Positions 23,024 through 34,447 of a stretch of DNA of 64,000 nucleotides are shown in pieces. A program made the position numbers and the translations under genes. The notes beneath the pieces were generated by a model. It was not told where the DNA came from. It made no database searches and saw only the letters and a list, made by a program, of their open reading frames with translations. Source of the DNA: Taudactylus pleione (lineage: Eukaryota; Chordata; Amphibia; Anura; Myobatrachidae); NCBI GenBank assembly GCA_031769625.1, contig JAUIMM010000637.1, forward strand, positions 4,604,001 to 4,668,000, given 5' to 3'. Numbering within the stretch: position 1 is the stretch's first letter; every line of letters starts with the position of its first letter.

Positions 23024-24051
23024 TTTCCGTTCTTTCTCCTGAACCACGTTCATTCATTGCGGTACCACAATTGAACACTAGAAAACCAGCTAGATCACAT
23101 CATCAGAACATCCAACCACGCTGTATAAACACGCTATCTGTGAAGCACATCAGGAACAGGGTAATATCCGCCCTGAAGGAAGGTAATTCAGGGTGAGAGG
23201 CGGCCGCCGATGTTAGCCTCCAATATCCTTACCAGCTTCTGTCACACCAAAAAGTGCTTAAAAAGACCACACACGAGTCTGGATATGAGCCGGCCAAACA
23301 ACCCACAGACATAGCCCTCGTGGTCTGACATACCGCTCAGGTCTGTATGCTGTCACTGCAGTATTTGTATACTAAAAAAAATGTTTTAAATCCTACACAG
23401 CTTATTACAAGAGCACCAGATAGTCATAATTCCCAGAACTATCAGTCCTTACCAAGGATATACTAACTGGTGTATTCAGCACACTATCTACTTAGTCTAC
23501 GCCTTATACAAATATCTGTTTGGGCAAAAGATACTGGAGTTTTGAATAAGAGATATCTGGAAAACATGTGCCAGTTCTGAGAAGTACTTTATACCTTTAT
23601 TTTCAAGCTTTTTTATCTACTCTTACGGGATAGACTACATTTTGAAACAAAACTGTTTCATTGTCTAAATCCGTCCCTTTGCCCCTTCTTTTTTGTTGGG
23701 ATATATACAACATTTCAAATTTGTATTTTCTCATATAAGCTTATATGTTTGTGGTATCAGGGGATTGTGACTTTTATTTTATCTTATGTATTATATATTA
23801 TTAAAACATTATATATGCATTTATCACTGGCTGATTTAGATTGTAATTCTTATTAATTGTTACTGTAAGAAAGTTGAAGCACAACAATTGAAGTATAATT
23901 GTTTCGTAGCTTATTTGCCCTTCCGCTTTTCCTTTGTTTTTTTCTACTTGTAATTCTAGAGGGGCTGACTACCCCCTATGAGGGAGCAGCGTTAAGCTTT
24001 TGATACTTCAGCAGAGTGTTTGAAGCCTAAATGTATTTCTTTTTTTCTATT

Positions 24052-24570
24052 TATAATAGGTGCAGGGCGTGTGGTGCACATGGGTCCCGCGGAAGCGGTA
24101 TGATTTACGACCGGACCCCTGCCTGGCGGTTGGAATCCTGACAGCAGGAGGCTGGCAGAGGAGGAAATCTCGATCGTCGAAGGTAAGTATTAGCTAACCT
24201 ATTCCTTACCTCCTAACCCTAACTTTAGGGTGCCTAACCTTCCCCCCCAGTGCCTAACCCCAATACCCCCTTTAATTGCCTAAACCTAACCCCCCCTTCC
24301 CCGCCACCTAAACCTAAGTCTCCTGGGGGTGTGCCTAACCCTAAGTTTCCCCGGGAGCCCTAAACCTAACCCTCCCCCCCCACGGCTGTCCGCAGCAGCG
24401 CCCGGCATCACATCGATCGGGATGCCGGGAGCCGGTCTCCCAGCATCAGTAAAATGACAGGTGTCTAGATTTAGACGCCTGTCATTTAACCCTCGCCTGG
24501 ATAAAGCAGTCGGGAAGCCGGCTATCGGGATTAGGTCTGCCGGCTTCCCGACTGCATACCCATCCCGCAG
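24052..24570. repeat. Non-coding repeat with hairpins and CCTAACCC block
   Basis: Contains a degenerate CCTAACCCTAAC array at about 24200-24385 followed by hairpins: CATCGATCGGGATGCCGGGAG region, GACAGGTGTCTAGATTTAGA with CGCCTGTC, and GTCGGGAAGCCGGC ... GCCGGCTTCCCGAC at 24510-24553. A similar combination (CCCGACACC / GGTGCCGGAATCCCGAC with TTAGGG-type array) is at 43255-43490. Probably a non-autonomous DNA element family. Confidence 0.55.
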
Positions 24571-24639
24571 ACCCTACACCCAAATTATACTAACCTTGAG
24601 CCGGTAAGCAGGTCTCTTTTCTTCCGGCGGCTAGAAATA

Positions 24640-25212
24640 ATTTTAGGAAAGTCTGCGCCTGTGAAACATATAACTATACATAATGAATTGAATAAATTCG
24701 CAGAGGAATGACTGAATACAATAATACAAATGTATTACTAATTAAGTATACAATCACATATCACCTGTATCATTCACAATAATAGTAGCATATTAAACAG
24801 ATGAAGATAAGATATACATATACAAAACAATATATAAGATAGTAAGTGAAATAATCTCTGAAATAAATACAGTAGGAACTCTTTCTTTTTTTGAAACCAA
24901 ATAGACAAATATTCCAAAGAACTTTTGATTGATATTACTATAGGAGTCTATAGTTACTAATATATACATTACTAGAATAGGGTCAAAATACTTTTTTACA
25001 CTTACAGTACTATCTTATTATATATTGTGTATATCTTCATCTGCTTAATATGCTGCTATTATTGTGAAAGCTACATGTGATATGTGATTGTATACTTATT
25101 TAGTAATAAATGTGTATTTTATTGTATTCAGCCATTCCCCTACAAATTTATTAAATTAATTATGTATAGTTATATGTTCCACAGGCGCAGTCTTCCTAAA
25201 AACATTTCTAGT
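24640..25212. mobile_element. Inverted-repeat element, arms about 210 bp
   Basis: The left arm (24637-24850) contains AGTCTGCGCCTGTG, GCAGAGGAATGACTGAATAC and CAATAATAGTAGCATATTAA. The right arm (about 25010-25198) holds their inverse: TTAATATGCTGCTATTATTG, GTATTCAGCCATTCC, CACAGGCGCAG. The spacer of about 160 bp is AT-rich with no coding capacity. This fold-back layout suits a MITE or two inverted repeat copies. Confidence 0.7.
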
Positions 25213-25867
25213 TCATTCTTTGCCTTTGGACTTATAGCAATTAATCCTTAAAGACTTGTTGCAGGTGAAACATATTCATATATTTTTATACATACATAAA
25301 ATACGTAATATTACGTTGTTTTTTTATGTTACCTCTGCCATTTGAAACATTGTGTTTGCTACAAATTTTTTGATTAGAAGTGAAATCCTTTTATCCGTTA
25401 ACTCTTGAGTGCCAGGGTTTGGAGTACTGTATACTCGTTGGGTAAGGTATATTTCCCCTTCAGATTTTGTACCTTAAATCAGTGGTCAGGGAACAGGGGT
25501 AAATTACCCCACATGGGGTAAAAATGAAATTCCTGGGGGCAATGGACGGACAGCCGGGCATGAATATGAATCATTCTATAATATAGAATGATTCATATGC
25601 ATGCCCGTTTGTGCCGCAGGGAAGCTCTAAGATGGATGCCCGCTGAGATGTTATTACCAGCGGGCGCCCGGCTACTTCCCTGCAGCGCTGCGTTAGCCGG
25701 ATGCTGGAGTTCTCTTCTGAACTCCAGCTTCCTGCTCTCTCCATGCGCACTATGGGAGAGACGTCATGATATCTCTCCCATAGTTCCGAGGAGCAGCCAG
25801 CGGGCAGGACGACAGCGGATGCAGGAGCGGGGATTAAGATAAGTGTTTTTTTGTTTGTTTTTTTTGT
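25213..25867. other. Intergenic with one hairpin
   Basis: 25557-25608 folds as a hairpin (GGGCATGAATATGAATCATT ... AATGATTCATATGCATGCCC). The following GC-rich stretch to 25840 has no recognisable gene. Confidence 0.4.
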
Positions 25868-26246
25868 ACAAAGGGCACTACAGGGGCGTTATATGGGGGC
25901 ACTACTACAGGGGCACTATATGGGGGCACTACTATAGGGGCATTATATGGGGGCAGTACTACAGGGGCACTATATGGGGGCACTACTACAGGGGCATTAT
26001 ATGGGGGCACTACTACAGGGGCACTATATGGGGGCACTACTACAAGGGCATTATATGGGGGCACTACTACAGGGGTATTATATGGGGGGCACTACTACAG
26101 GGGCATTATATGGGGGCACTACTACAGGGGAACTATATGGGGGCACTACTACAAGGGCATTATATGGGGGCATAACTATGGGGGCACTACTACAGGGGTA
26201 TTATATGGGGGCACTACTACAGGGGCATTATATGGGGGCACTATTA
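25868..26246. repeat. 27-bp minisatellite, about 14 copies
   Basis: Unit GGGGGCACTACTACAGGGGC followed by ATTATAT or ACTATAT repeats about 14 times with a 27-bp period. Because 27 is a multiple of three, several frames stay open and give periodic peptides (for example GHYYRGTIW); this explains the long open frames on both strands and is not evidence of coding. Confidence 0.93.
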
Positions 26247-28092
26247 TATGATTTCCTTCCTTTCAAATCAAGGGGGTAACGTCGGCGTATCTAAATATAT
26301 TTTAGGAGAAAAGGTAAAAAAGTTCCCTGACCCCTGCTGTAAGGGATGTACAGTAAGTGAGAGCGGAAGTGCAGTTATCTGCCCATACTGTCCACCAAAA
26401 GGAGAAAGTTGTCTCTTCGCAGGCTCGGTGGCTCGCTTCGCTCACCACAAGATTATATTCCTCCACTATGACCACGTTGATGGTAGTGAATGTCGTTGGT
26501 CAGTAACTGATGATGGTAGGGTACATCTACGGAAGGGGATCTAGCTGTAACCATACTCCTTGTAGATATTAGTTGTTGTCTTCCTCCCGCGGCGCCTTCT
26601 TCCCAGTGACATCTTCAGGAAGCTGGTGCCGCACAGTGAATGCAAAGACTCTGGCACTGAGCCAAAGCTCTCTTGCGCACATGCGCCACCTTCCGGAATA
26701 CCACTTGGAAGATGGCGCCACAGAGGATGGAACCACTTTCCGGTGCAGGAGGTAAGATGTGCGGCTGAGGGGGAGGGCTGCTGCTCAGAGGAGGGGGTCC
26801 GCTGCACACGGGCCCCTTCAGGCGTTAATATGCCCCTGTATAGATATAAAGATACATATATATAAAGTATATTATATATACTGTATATATCGGTTTCAGA
26901 GGACAGGTGGTGGTGCACTGTCAACAATGACACCTGAAATACGTAAGGGTCCACCGCGATACAAGCTACAGTCAGAGGACAGGTGGCAATACACAGCGTC
27001 AACGCGGTAAGGTAAATTCAATTAGGACAAATAATCATCCAATGTATTCATCTTTATAAGGCCAGCACTCCTACCAATCTTTGCATGTTCAGAGTTGGAA
27101 TGTCACTAGAAGCGTTAGGCTGCCCACAGCAAAGCAGAGGACGCAGACGAATAGAGGGACATTGCTGGAGAGGGACAGATAAGTGATGTCCAATATCAGC
27201 AGCATATTCCTTTGTATCACTGTGATACTAAATTAAATATTCCACTGGCAATTAGTATCATTGATAAATGGAATCTTAAGTGGCCTGGCTAGTTGTGGTT
27301 AGGCTCTGATGGAGAGGGGATTACCAATCACAAGTAGAAGCAATTTCTAGCTGATTCCAGTTGACAACGTTCTGTTATCTTCAGTGTTGTGATGTTTTAA
27401 TGCTCTTACCAGCTACAGATCAGTCTGTCCTGTGAGCAGGGCTTCCACCGGGGGGGCTAAGGGGGCACATGCCCTGAGGGGGCGATGAGGAGAGGCTGCC
27501 GGGGGGGGGGTGGGCAGGTAGCTGTGCATGTGAGTTTGGAGCCGCACAATGGGACTTGCAGGCCGCCGCCTGCAGCCCAGCCTTCAGAGACACAGCATTG
27601 CCATCAGTCTAATGTGGCACCGGTCACGAGTAATCAGAGCTCACAGACCGGCAGCCGATCATCAGCGGCTGCTAGTCTGGCAGCTGAAGTAATACTGTTA
27701 CACCTATCATTTCTCGGGGGGGCTGCTGTTTACGGGGGGCATTAGTGTGGCATAATGTGTAAGGAGCATTACTGTGGCATAATGTCTAATGGGCATTACT
27801 GTGCCATAATGTGTAAGGGCCCTTACTGTGGCATGATGTGTTGTAAGGGGCATTACTGTGTGACATAATGTGTTGTAAGGGTCATTACTGTGCCACCAAA
27901 CCACACACCATTTTTGTCCTCTTTGTTGTGGAATTTTTTTTTGGGGGGTGCCAAATTAATGCCTTGCCCCGGGTGACGAAAATCCTAGTTTTGGCGTTGC
28001 CATGATGCTTCTAATTCTGTGTGGGCTACAGATTGGTCAAGTCAATGTACATGCTAAGGGCTTACTTAATTTCAATGTATAAAGAAATGTAA
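26247..28092. other. Unassigned; one 28-bp-type minisatellite
   Basis: No gene recognised. 27735-27900 is a short tandem array of GGGCATTACTGTGGCATAAT plus GTGTAA-like units, about six diverged copies, set in a repeat with CCGGGGGGGCTAAGGGGGC upstream and TTGCCCCGGGTGACGAAAAT downstream. 26400-26545 has an open frame without a known domain. 26860-26890 is TA-rich. Confidence 0.4.
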
Positions 28093-28170
28093 TTGAGTCA
28101 TCCACTGGTGTGTGCCTACAAACACCTGTGTGTGCAGGTGTTTGTAGGCACACACCAGTGGATGACTCAA
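28093..28170. repeat. Perfect hairpin, 36-bp stem, 6-base loop
   Basis: 28093-28128 and 28135-28170 are exact reverse complements (start TTGAGTCATCCACTGGTG, inner end AACACCTG), with loop TGTGTG. Pairing stops at once beyond the ends (A opposite A). No element ends or coding sequence are seen next to it. Confidence 0.95.
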
Positions 28171-29112
28171 ACTTTGAACAGTCCAGTTACTTAACAAATG
28201 GTGTTTGCTTATTGAAGTATAGTGGCTACTGCCGTACTCACTGTTACATGTACACTGGTAATGAGATGGAGCAGACCAGGGTCCTATGCACCTCACCAGT
28301 TGGTGAGTTTATTCTACAAATGGGTAGCCATGCAGAGATGCTGGAGCAGCTTTGTATGCACGTATTAACCAGGTCTCTCATAGGAGCTAAGTAGGATAAA
28401 GGATAATAATAATAAGTGGGAGACTTCTGTCTCTCACCATGTCACTCTACACAGTAAAGACAAGATGGCCCCTGAACATGCTCAGTAGTGACCATGTTGG
28501 CCATATTGGGACAGGGCATGAAGCATCCCTGGAGAACCAGAAGACTAGCGTCTGCATAGTAGTGCACTGCTCTTTCAATTGCTCCAGTGAAACATACCAA
28601 AAACATCCTCTCGGAAAGTACAGCGGGCAAGACATGGTCAACAATTCTGTTCTCAACTATTCAACTAAATATTATGCATCCATCCCATAACTTACATTAT
28701 TATTTTTGTGTGCGTATTTGAACTGTCAGTTACCAAAAATAATAAATAAAAAAAGTCTTAGCCATAAACACATAGAACGTTTTCCTTCAGCATACAGCAT
28801 ATGCTTTATTCACTTTTTTTGCATTTTGTAATCTGTGAGGACAAAATTGAACGAGCTCAGGCAGAAAAATGTGAAATTACCTGAGGAAAATGAGAAATAT
28901 GCAAACAGTTGTCTATTACAGTTGCAAACATCCATCTGGAATATGGCCATGTATCAAATATGTTGTTTTTAATAGTTTTCCAAAAAAGCTCCCTTATCAA
29001 GGAGAGGACGTGTAATGGAACTTCAGGTGCTGTCGAGGCAATAATGGATGATTGGCAAAACTAAAGGAACTTTCAAGGATGGTTTGTGGTTTCAGGGGCT
29101 TGTACTGTATTC
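28171..29112. other. No feature seen
   Basis: Unassigned DNA; short open frames on both strands (near 28440-28690) have no recognisable domain. Confidence 0.4.
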
Positions 29113-29127
29113 TAGTAATTGTCTTGC

Positions 29128-29160
29128 TTTCTATATATATATATATATATATATATACAT
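29128..29160. repeat. TA microsatellite
   Basis: A run of TA dinucleotides. It appears to be the original landing site of the Tc1 element, whose far end at 39598 is also followed by TA-rich DNA. Confidence 0.85.
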
Positions 29161-29857
29161 ACACAGGCCCTCATTCGGAGCCGCTCGTAAGCGGCAGTAC
29201 GCTCGTTCGACGAACGAGCGGCAAAATGTAAATTCAAGCGCTCGCTCGTAAGTTCGCTCGTAGCTAATCTTCCGCCCCAAAGTCTCCCAACCCCTCCTCT
29301 AGCTAACGAACGAGCAAAATTGCGACCGTCCATCTCCAAATTTGGTTGCAGAGAACGCTCGCACAACTCCAAACCGGAAGTGTGTCTGTCAGATTTCGAT
29401 TACCTGCTCGTTCATTCCGCATACATACTTTAATCGTTTCATGCCAACCAATATATTAATTAGCTTAATTGCTCTTCACATGTTTGCAATCCGTTTTTCT
29501 TTTTTCATTTTCAATAAACTTTATTCTTGTTCATGTGTCATTTTTCCAGCAGAATACGTACGGTTTCAACAATGTTTAACTTTATAAAAAAAACATGTTT
29601 GAACCAATGATCCTATTGTTTTCATGTGTTTGTGATAGGCATATTTTAGTTTTTTCATTTCTTTATATAAATTACCTTACGAATGTCACTGCATCAAGCC
29701 TATCATAACTCACATTATATTTTCTAGGCTGGAGGACACATGACTCATACAATAACCAATAGAATGGTTCCTGTTAATTTACCAACTACATTAGCCAATC
29801 AAATTTTTTCTCTGGCCTTTATTAAAACTGTTTGTTGTAAAAAAAAACATTGCCATC

Positions 29858-31310
29858 ATGAGAGCCTCCGCGTTTACCAGGCGGGAGCTTTTGGTCCTAA
29901 CGGAGGTGATGGACCGGCGGATCACCAGCCAGCCTCCCCCCATCAGCAACCGCCAGAACCGATCCGCCTAAGCGGAGGTTCGCCGCCGCCTGCGCTCCTT
30001 CGGCTCACGCCGACAGATCGGGCAGCTCGAGCGCAGGTGGTCGGATCTGCGCCGCCGCACACCACGCTTGCTGGCCTGTATTCGGCAGCGGATAGCTGAA
30101 AGTATTTGTTTGTTTATTTTCCTTTCTTTTTTTGCGGCCCTATCTGCGTGTGCATGTTTTCACTATAGCCCTGTTGTTATTTTTTGGACAGGCCTGCGTG
30201 TGCATGTTTTCACTATAGCCCTGTTGTTATTTTTTGGACAGGCCTGCGTGTGCATGTTTTCACTATAGCCCTGTTGTTATTTTTTGGACAGGCCTGCGTG
30301 TGCATGTTTTCAGTATAGCCCTGTTGGTAGTCTTTGGACAGGCCTGCGTGTGCATGTTTTCAGTATAGCCCTGTTGGTAGTTTTTGGACAGGCCTGCGTG
30401 TGCATGTTTTCAGTATAGCCCTGTTGGTAGTTTTTGGACAGGCCTGCGTGTGCATGTTTTCAATTTTTAAAATGTTAGAACATTTGTGTAGTTGTTAATT
30501 TGTGGGCCAACCCCCCGACCCCCCAAAAAATACTAAACATTTTTCTCAACTCATTTAGGGGCTGAACGCAGAATCCGCCATCGCCGGAGGCACAGACGCC
30601 GGGCTCGGACCTTCAGTCCTACGCAAAGCCCAGCAGCAACTCCCCAACTTTCCCCCAATTCCCCCTCCAGCCCTGACCGGCCACTACCTGAGGCCCCTCC
30701 CTCTGGAAATTTGAGCCCCCCACAAATTTCAGCCTCCACTCCACCCCCCCTTCTCTTTTCTTCACCCTCCCCTCCCCCCCGGCGCTTTTCATCGCCATCA
30801 AGCAGCTCCCAGATCTCCCCTCCGTGGAGCCTACAGCACTGTACCACCTCCGAGGAGGAGGAGGATGGAGGGCCTACAAACCCCCAATTCCCTATGACTG
30901 GTAGGTTTCCCTGTTATAAATTTTAAAATTTGTCTTGACATTTTTATTTGGATAGACAATGTATTGGATTTTTACCAATGATACATATCACACATGTCCA
31001 AACACTTATACTTGGGTAGTTATTGCTTACCCTACCAAGGGTACTTCTTATTTTTTGTGGTCGCCTTTTTGTGTGTTCATTTGTAATTTAGTATTTCTGC
31101 CATCTTTGCATTTGCCAGTACTTTGTTTTTTTCATCACAACTGGATCTTTGTTTCCACTATTTTTTTTAGGAGGAATTGGTTTTTTAAACTTATAATGTA
31201 CGGTTTTTGTTTTTTTCTCTTTTTTTTTTCCAACAGAGGACCAGAGGTGGCTGCTCTGTATGCAGGAAGGTTTTGCGTGGCCACATGATTTCCATGTTAG
31301 TGGTCCTTGA
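29858..31310 (+). pseudogene. Myb/SANT-like gene 1 of the Harbinger element (three exons, one stop)
   Basis: Proposed exons are 29858-30101, 30559-30900 and 31237-31310. Junctions follow GT/AG (GTATTT donor, CATTTAG acceptor; GTAGGT donor, CCAACAG acceptor) and the phases agree, giving about 219 codons ending in TGA. Exon 1 reads AFTRRELLVLTEVMDRR, then after an in-frame TAA at 29969-29971 continues RRRLRSFGSRRQIGQLERRW SDL, a SANT/Myb-like helix pattern. Exon 2 starts with an Arg-rich stretch and becomes Pro/Ser-rich with an acidic EEEED patch. Family knowledge: Myb-like partners of Harbinger bind subterminal DNA and help import the transposase. The exon structure is inference; the stop is seen directly. 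Confidence 0.68.
30141..30462. repeat. 50-bp tandem repeat in intron 1, over six copies
   Basis: GGCCTGCGTGTGCATGTTTT recurs exactly every 50 bp at 30191, 30241, 30291, 30341, 30391 and 30441, with a partial first unit at about 30141. The first three units share CACTATAGCCC and GTTATT; the later ones CAGTATAGCCC and GGTAG, showing two expansion steps. Confidence 0.95.
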
Positions 31311-32200
31311 CCACATGGCGGCGGCCCTTCGGCGATGATTTTTTTTTTTCCTGGTTTGTTTTTTTCAAATTATTGTTTGGCAATTAAAATTTCTTTGTAT
31401 TTTAACGAGTCTCATTCATTGTCTGAAACAATTACATTGTTTAACCTTCCATAAGTCCACTATTTGATCATGTTCTTTAAAGTAAGGTAAATTATATTGT
31501 ACAAAGCGCTAGGAAGTATGTAAGCTGCCACATTAAACACCTCACCATACCAATAGGTTATTACAAATTCAAACATTTTCTTGTTTTTCTATGGGTGGAT
31601 AATGTAATTTTTTTTTAAAAACAGCTTAGGCCTAGTTTGGGAAACCTACTGATTCAACATAATACCTTTGATGTTTTTGTTAAGCCACAAAGCATGTTCA
31701 AAGACGTAAACATTTCACACATTACAGGATTAGGCATTACGAAAGTTGGCCTTTTTTGTGCCAGGTTACACGTGATTAGAATTTAGTAAAAAACTGTTTT
31801 TTTAACGTCAGACAAAAATTTAATACACACCAAACACATACAGAAAGTGAATTGTGACAAGCAATTCACACAGTGAAAAGACACTCCCAAAAAAAACCAA
31901 CACCAAAAGCAAACAACAAAAGAAACAATCAAGAACTGATGAAATAAGTAGCAGGCCAACATAAAGCCACAAATGAGGCGATGAAATAATTGATTCCAAA
32001 GTTAGATCCAATGTGGCCACATGTACACAGTTTAGTGGAGCAGGTAGTAGGCATCGTTTTGTCGAGGTGTGTAAAGGAAGACAAGAAAAGTTAAAAATAC
32101 ATTAATAATTTCAAAAAGGAACATTACAATGGTACATGTCGACATTGTGTCAATTAAGTAAATGTTTGACAATAATTACCTGAAAAATCTGGCCACCACA
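31311..32200. other. Harbinger internal non-coding region
   Basis: Between the convergent 3' ends of the first Myb-like gene and the transposase. An ATTAAA-type signal (near 31384) could serve the plus-strand gene. Otherwise AT-rich; the short open frame on minus at 31820-32020 has no domain. Confidence 0.45.
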
Positions 32201-33286
32201 TCATCGCGTATGGCCCCCCCACATACTGACCTCCGACCAACCTCGGGGGGGGGCATCCTCAGGCAAGGCATCCTCTTGCTGCATTGGGACACCACTCCTT
32301 ATGGCGATGTTGTGAAAGATCCCACACAGGACCACAATTTTCGAAACCATAGCCGGCAAATACATGAGTTCGCCACCAGAGTGGTGGAGGCATCTGAGTC
32401 GGCCTTTTAAAAGGCCGATACAGCGCTCCACCACCTGCCTGGTGGCTGTAAGTGCGGAATTATACTCACTTTGTGTCCCTGGTGTGGGAGCCAAATAAGG
32501 AGTGAGCAGCCAGGGCGTGCAAGGGTAGCCACTGTCTCCTGTGAAAAAACAAATACAACAATCAGGATCACTGTGTATCAAGCTTTGCATTGGTTTCAAC
32601 TAAAGGTCTCCACTTACCCAGAAGCCACGCATCACCAGCTTGTAGGTTGTCTAATTTATGCCAAATCCCTGATTGCCGGATGACGAATGAGTCATGTGCA
32701 CTCCCGGGTAATTTTGCATTCAGGGACAGGATCTGGAGGGAGGCATCACATACCACCATTACATTAAGTGAGTGATAGTGCTTGCGGTTCCTAAAAATTG
32801 CCTCCAGCCATGCTGGAGGCTGAAGTGGTATGGGAGTACCATCCACAACCCCTATGATGTGTGGGAAGCCAGCTATTTGGTAAAAATTGGCCTTCGCCAC
32901 ACTAAGGGAACCCATATCCAATGGCATTTTAATAAAATGATGGAGGTGCTTGAAAAGAGCCTCCATCACTGCCCTCAGGATCCTTGAAAAGGAGGATTGG
33001 GAGATTCCGGCCAGAAGGATCCTGAGGCACAGAAATGTAACACCGCCATTAATTGTGTAAGTGGTGGTATTGCTGTAGGACTGTCAATTTGCCGCTCCAG
33101 ATCACTCTCTATTAATGAGAGAGTGTCTATGATGATTTGTGGAGGAAGACGGTATTGTCTTAAAACCTCATCATCAGGCATTCCAAAAAGGGTGACACGT
33201 GTTCTATATATCTGGGGCCTTGCACGCCTACGATGCCTACGCCTGGGACGAGGTTGAGGTTGGTTGGGTTCCGGAAGCATGGCCAA
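32201..33286 (-). pseudogene. PIF/Harbinger transposase (HARBI1-like nuclease), one frameshift
   Basis: Minus-strand gene. The N-terminal part (33286 down to about 33018) ends AVLHFCASGSF; the next conserved block AGISQSSFSRIL is in another frame from about 33017, so a small deletion or shift separates them. It continues with GVVDGTP, GSAHDSF and DAWLLG to a donor GTAAGT; a 79-bp intron (32539-32617) with acceptor TTTTTTCACAG joins DAWLL to GDSGYP, then EYNSALTATRQVVERCIG and LLKGRLRCL. These are the DDE_4 endonuclase blocks of the family: DGTP carries the first catalytic Asp, the HDS/GDSGYP region and the EYN..VVE region the others. It would cut and join element ends in the nucleus. The shift makes this copy non-functional. 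Confidence 0.9.
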
Positions 33287-33587
33287 AATAATACGACCAA
33301 CATCAACCTGAAATGGTAAGCCAGGTAGTTAATGTTTGTTGAAAATGTAAAATCAAAAATATACTTATCTTTGCCACAAAATCCAAAGATGCTTACATGC
33401 CGGGGTATTGTCATGAGTGCAACAACCTACATTTCCAAATTAGAAATTCTGGTTAGAATTTTTGGGGGACAGATTTGAATCTTAAAAATTTTGGCAAATG
33501 CGTTAAAAGATAGAGGGGAGCACACATTATTTTGAAAATGCACCCTACATTGAGTGAACAAACAAGAATGCCCAAATTTATAATAAG

Positions 33588-33808
33588 AAAACATTAGTGC
33601 GCTAAATAGTTCGCATTTTTACATGGGGAATAAGGAAACATTAGTGCGCTAATAGTTCGCTTTTTTACATGGGGAATAAGGAAACATTAGTGCGCTAAAA
33701 AGTTTGCATTTTTACATGGGGAATAAGGAAACATTAGTGCACTAAATAGTTCGCATTTTTACATGGGGAATAAGGAAACATTAGTGCGCTAAATAGTTCG
33801 CTTTTTTA
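33588..33808. repeat. 47-bp tandem repeat between divergent Harbinger genes
   Basis: AAACATTAGTGCGCTAAATA, GTTCGCATTTTTACATGGGG then AATAAGG is repeated 4.7 times. It lies upstream of both the minus-strand transposase and the plus-strand second Myb-like gene, so it sits in their shared promoter region. Confidence 0.92.
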
Positions 33809-34447
33809 AGGGAAAAACAAAGGAAATATATTTGGCTAAACATTACGCTATATTTAGTGTTAATACATGATTGATAAAATTAGAAATAAAACATTAATGG
33901 TCAAAATATATGCGAAGACCAACACATCAAATTTGGAAAATCATGAAAAAAGAAAAACTTACCAAAATTCGACAAATAAATCACAGTCCAAAAACTTCAA
34001 TGGGGCCCAGCCAAAATAACCGTAAAAAAAGTAAAAAAAAAAACCCCAAAAAATAAGAACATTTGGTTTGTAGATCCCTTATTTTTTAAAGGAGTTGTAA
34101 AAAATACTTACTCAAAAAATAACCAACAAAGAAAATAACCGCAAGAAAAAAAAGCGAACGGAAAATCCCCCCAAAAAAACAAGAACCAACTCCTACTCCA
34201 ACAATCCGCCTCAATCCACTAATCCCGCCAACAATCCACTACTACACACGAAACCTCCAACAATCATCACCTGCCACCTTGACTCGAGTCGCCAAAAGCC
34301 ATAAATAGTCTTTATTTTCCCGCTCAAATTAAGGACGGATCATAGGAGCGCACAATCAATGATGCGGACGAATAATAAGGACGCATGTATAAATACGTCA
34401 CGGAAAATCAAAAACGGTCTGCTGTAGTTCAAGTTGTTGTGCTCAAA

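Larger units (their letters stand above)
22256..23935. repeat. Long inverted repeat: two Penelope-like ends, head to head
   Basis: A left arm (about 22256-22915) and a right arm (about 23232-23935) are inverted copies with many substitutions, for example GAAGGGGCAAAGGGAAGGA versus CCCTTTGCCCCTTC, and GGTGTGACAGAAGC at the left arm's inner edge versus GCTTCTGTCACACC at the right's. The spacer contains a hammerhead ribozyme core on the minus strand (22934-22983) and a collapsed one on the plus strand (23001-23023). Hammerhead motifs are known from the pseudo-LTRs of Penelope-like elements, so I read this as two such ends joined 5' to 5'. No reverse transcriptase is visible here. Confidence 0.7.

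Noticed and set aside
25834..26279. Repetitive proteins such as GHYYRGTIWG or its minus-strand Pro/Val-rich counterpart
   Set aside because: The 27-bp period keeps frames open by arithmetic; no start context, splice site or family supports coding.
26248..26544. 98-residue frame with several Cys residues
   Set aside because: No zinc-finger spacing, begins in the minisatellite flank and has no splice or family support.
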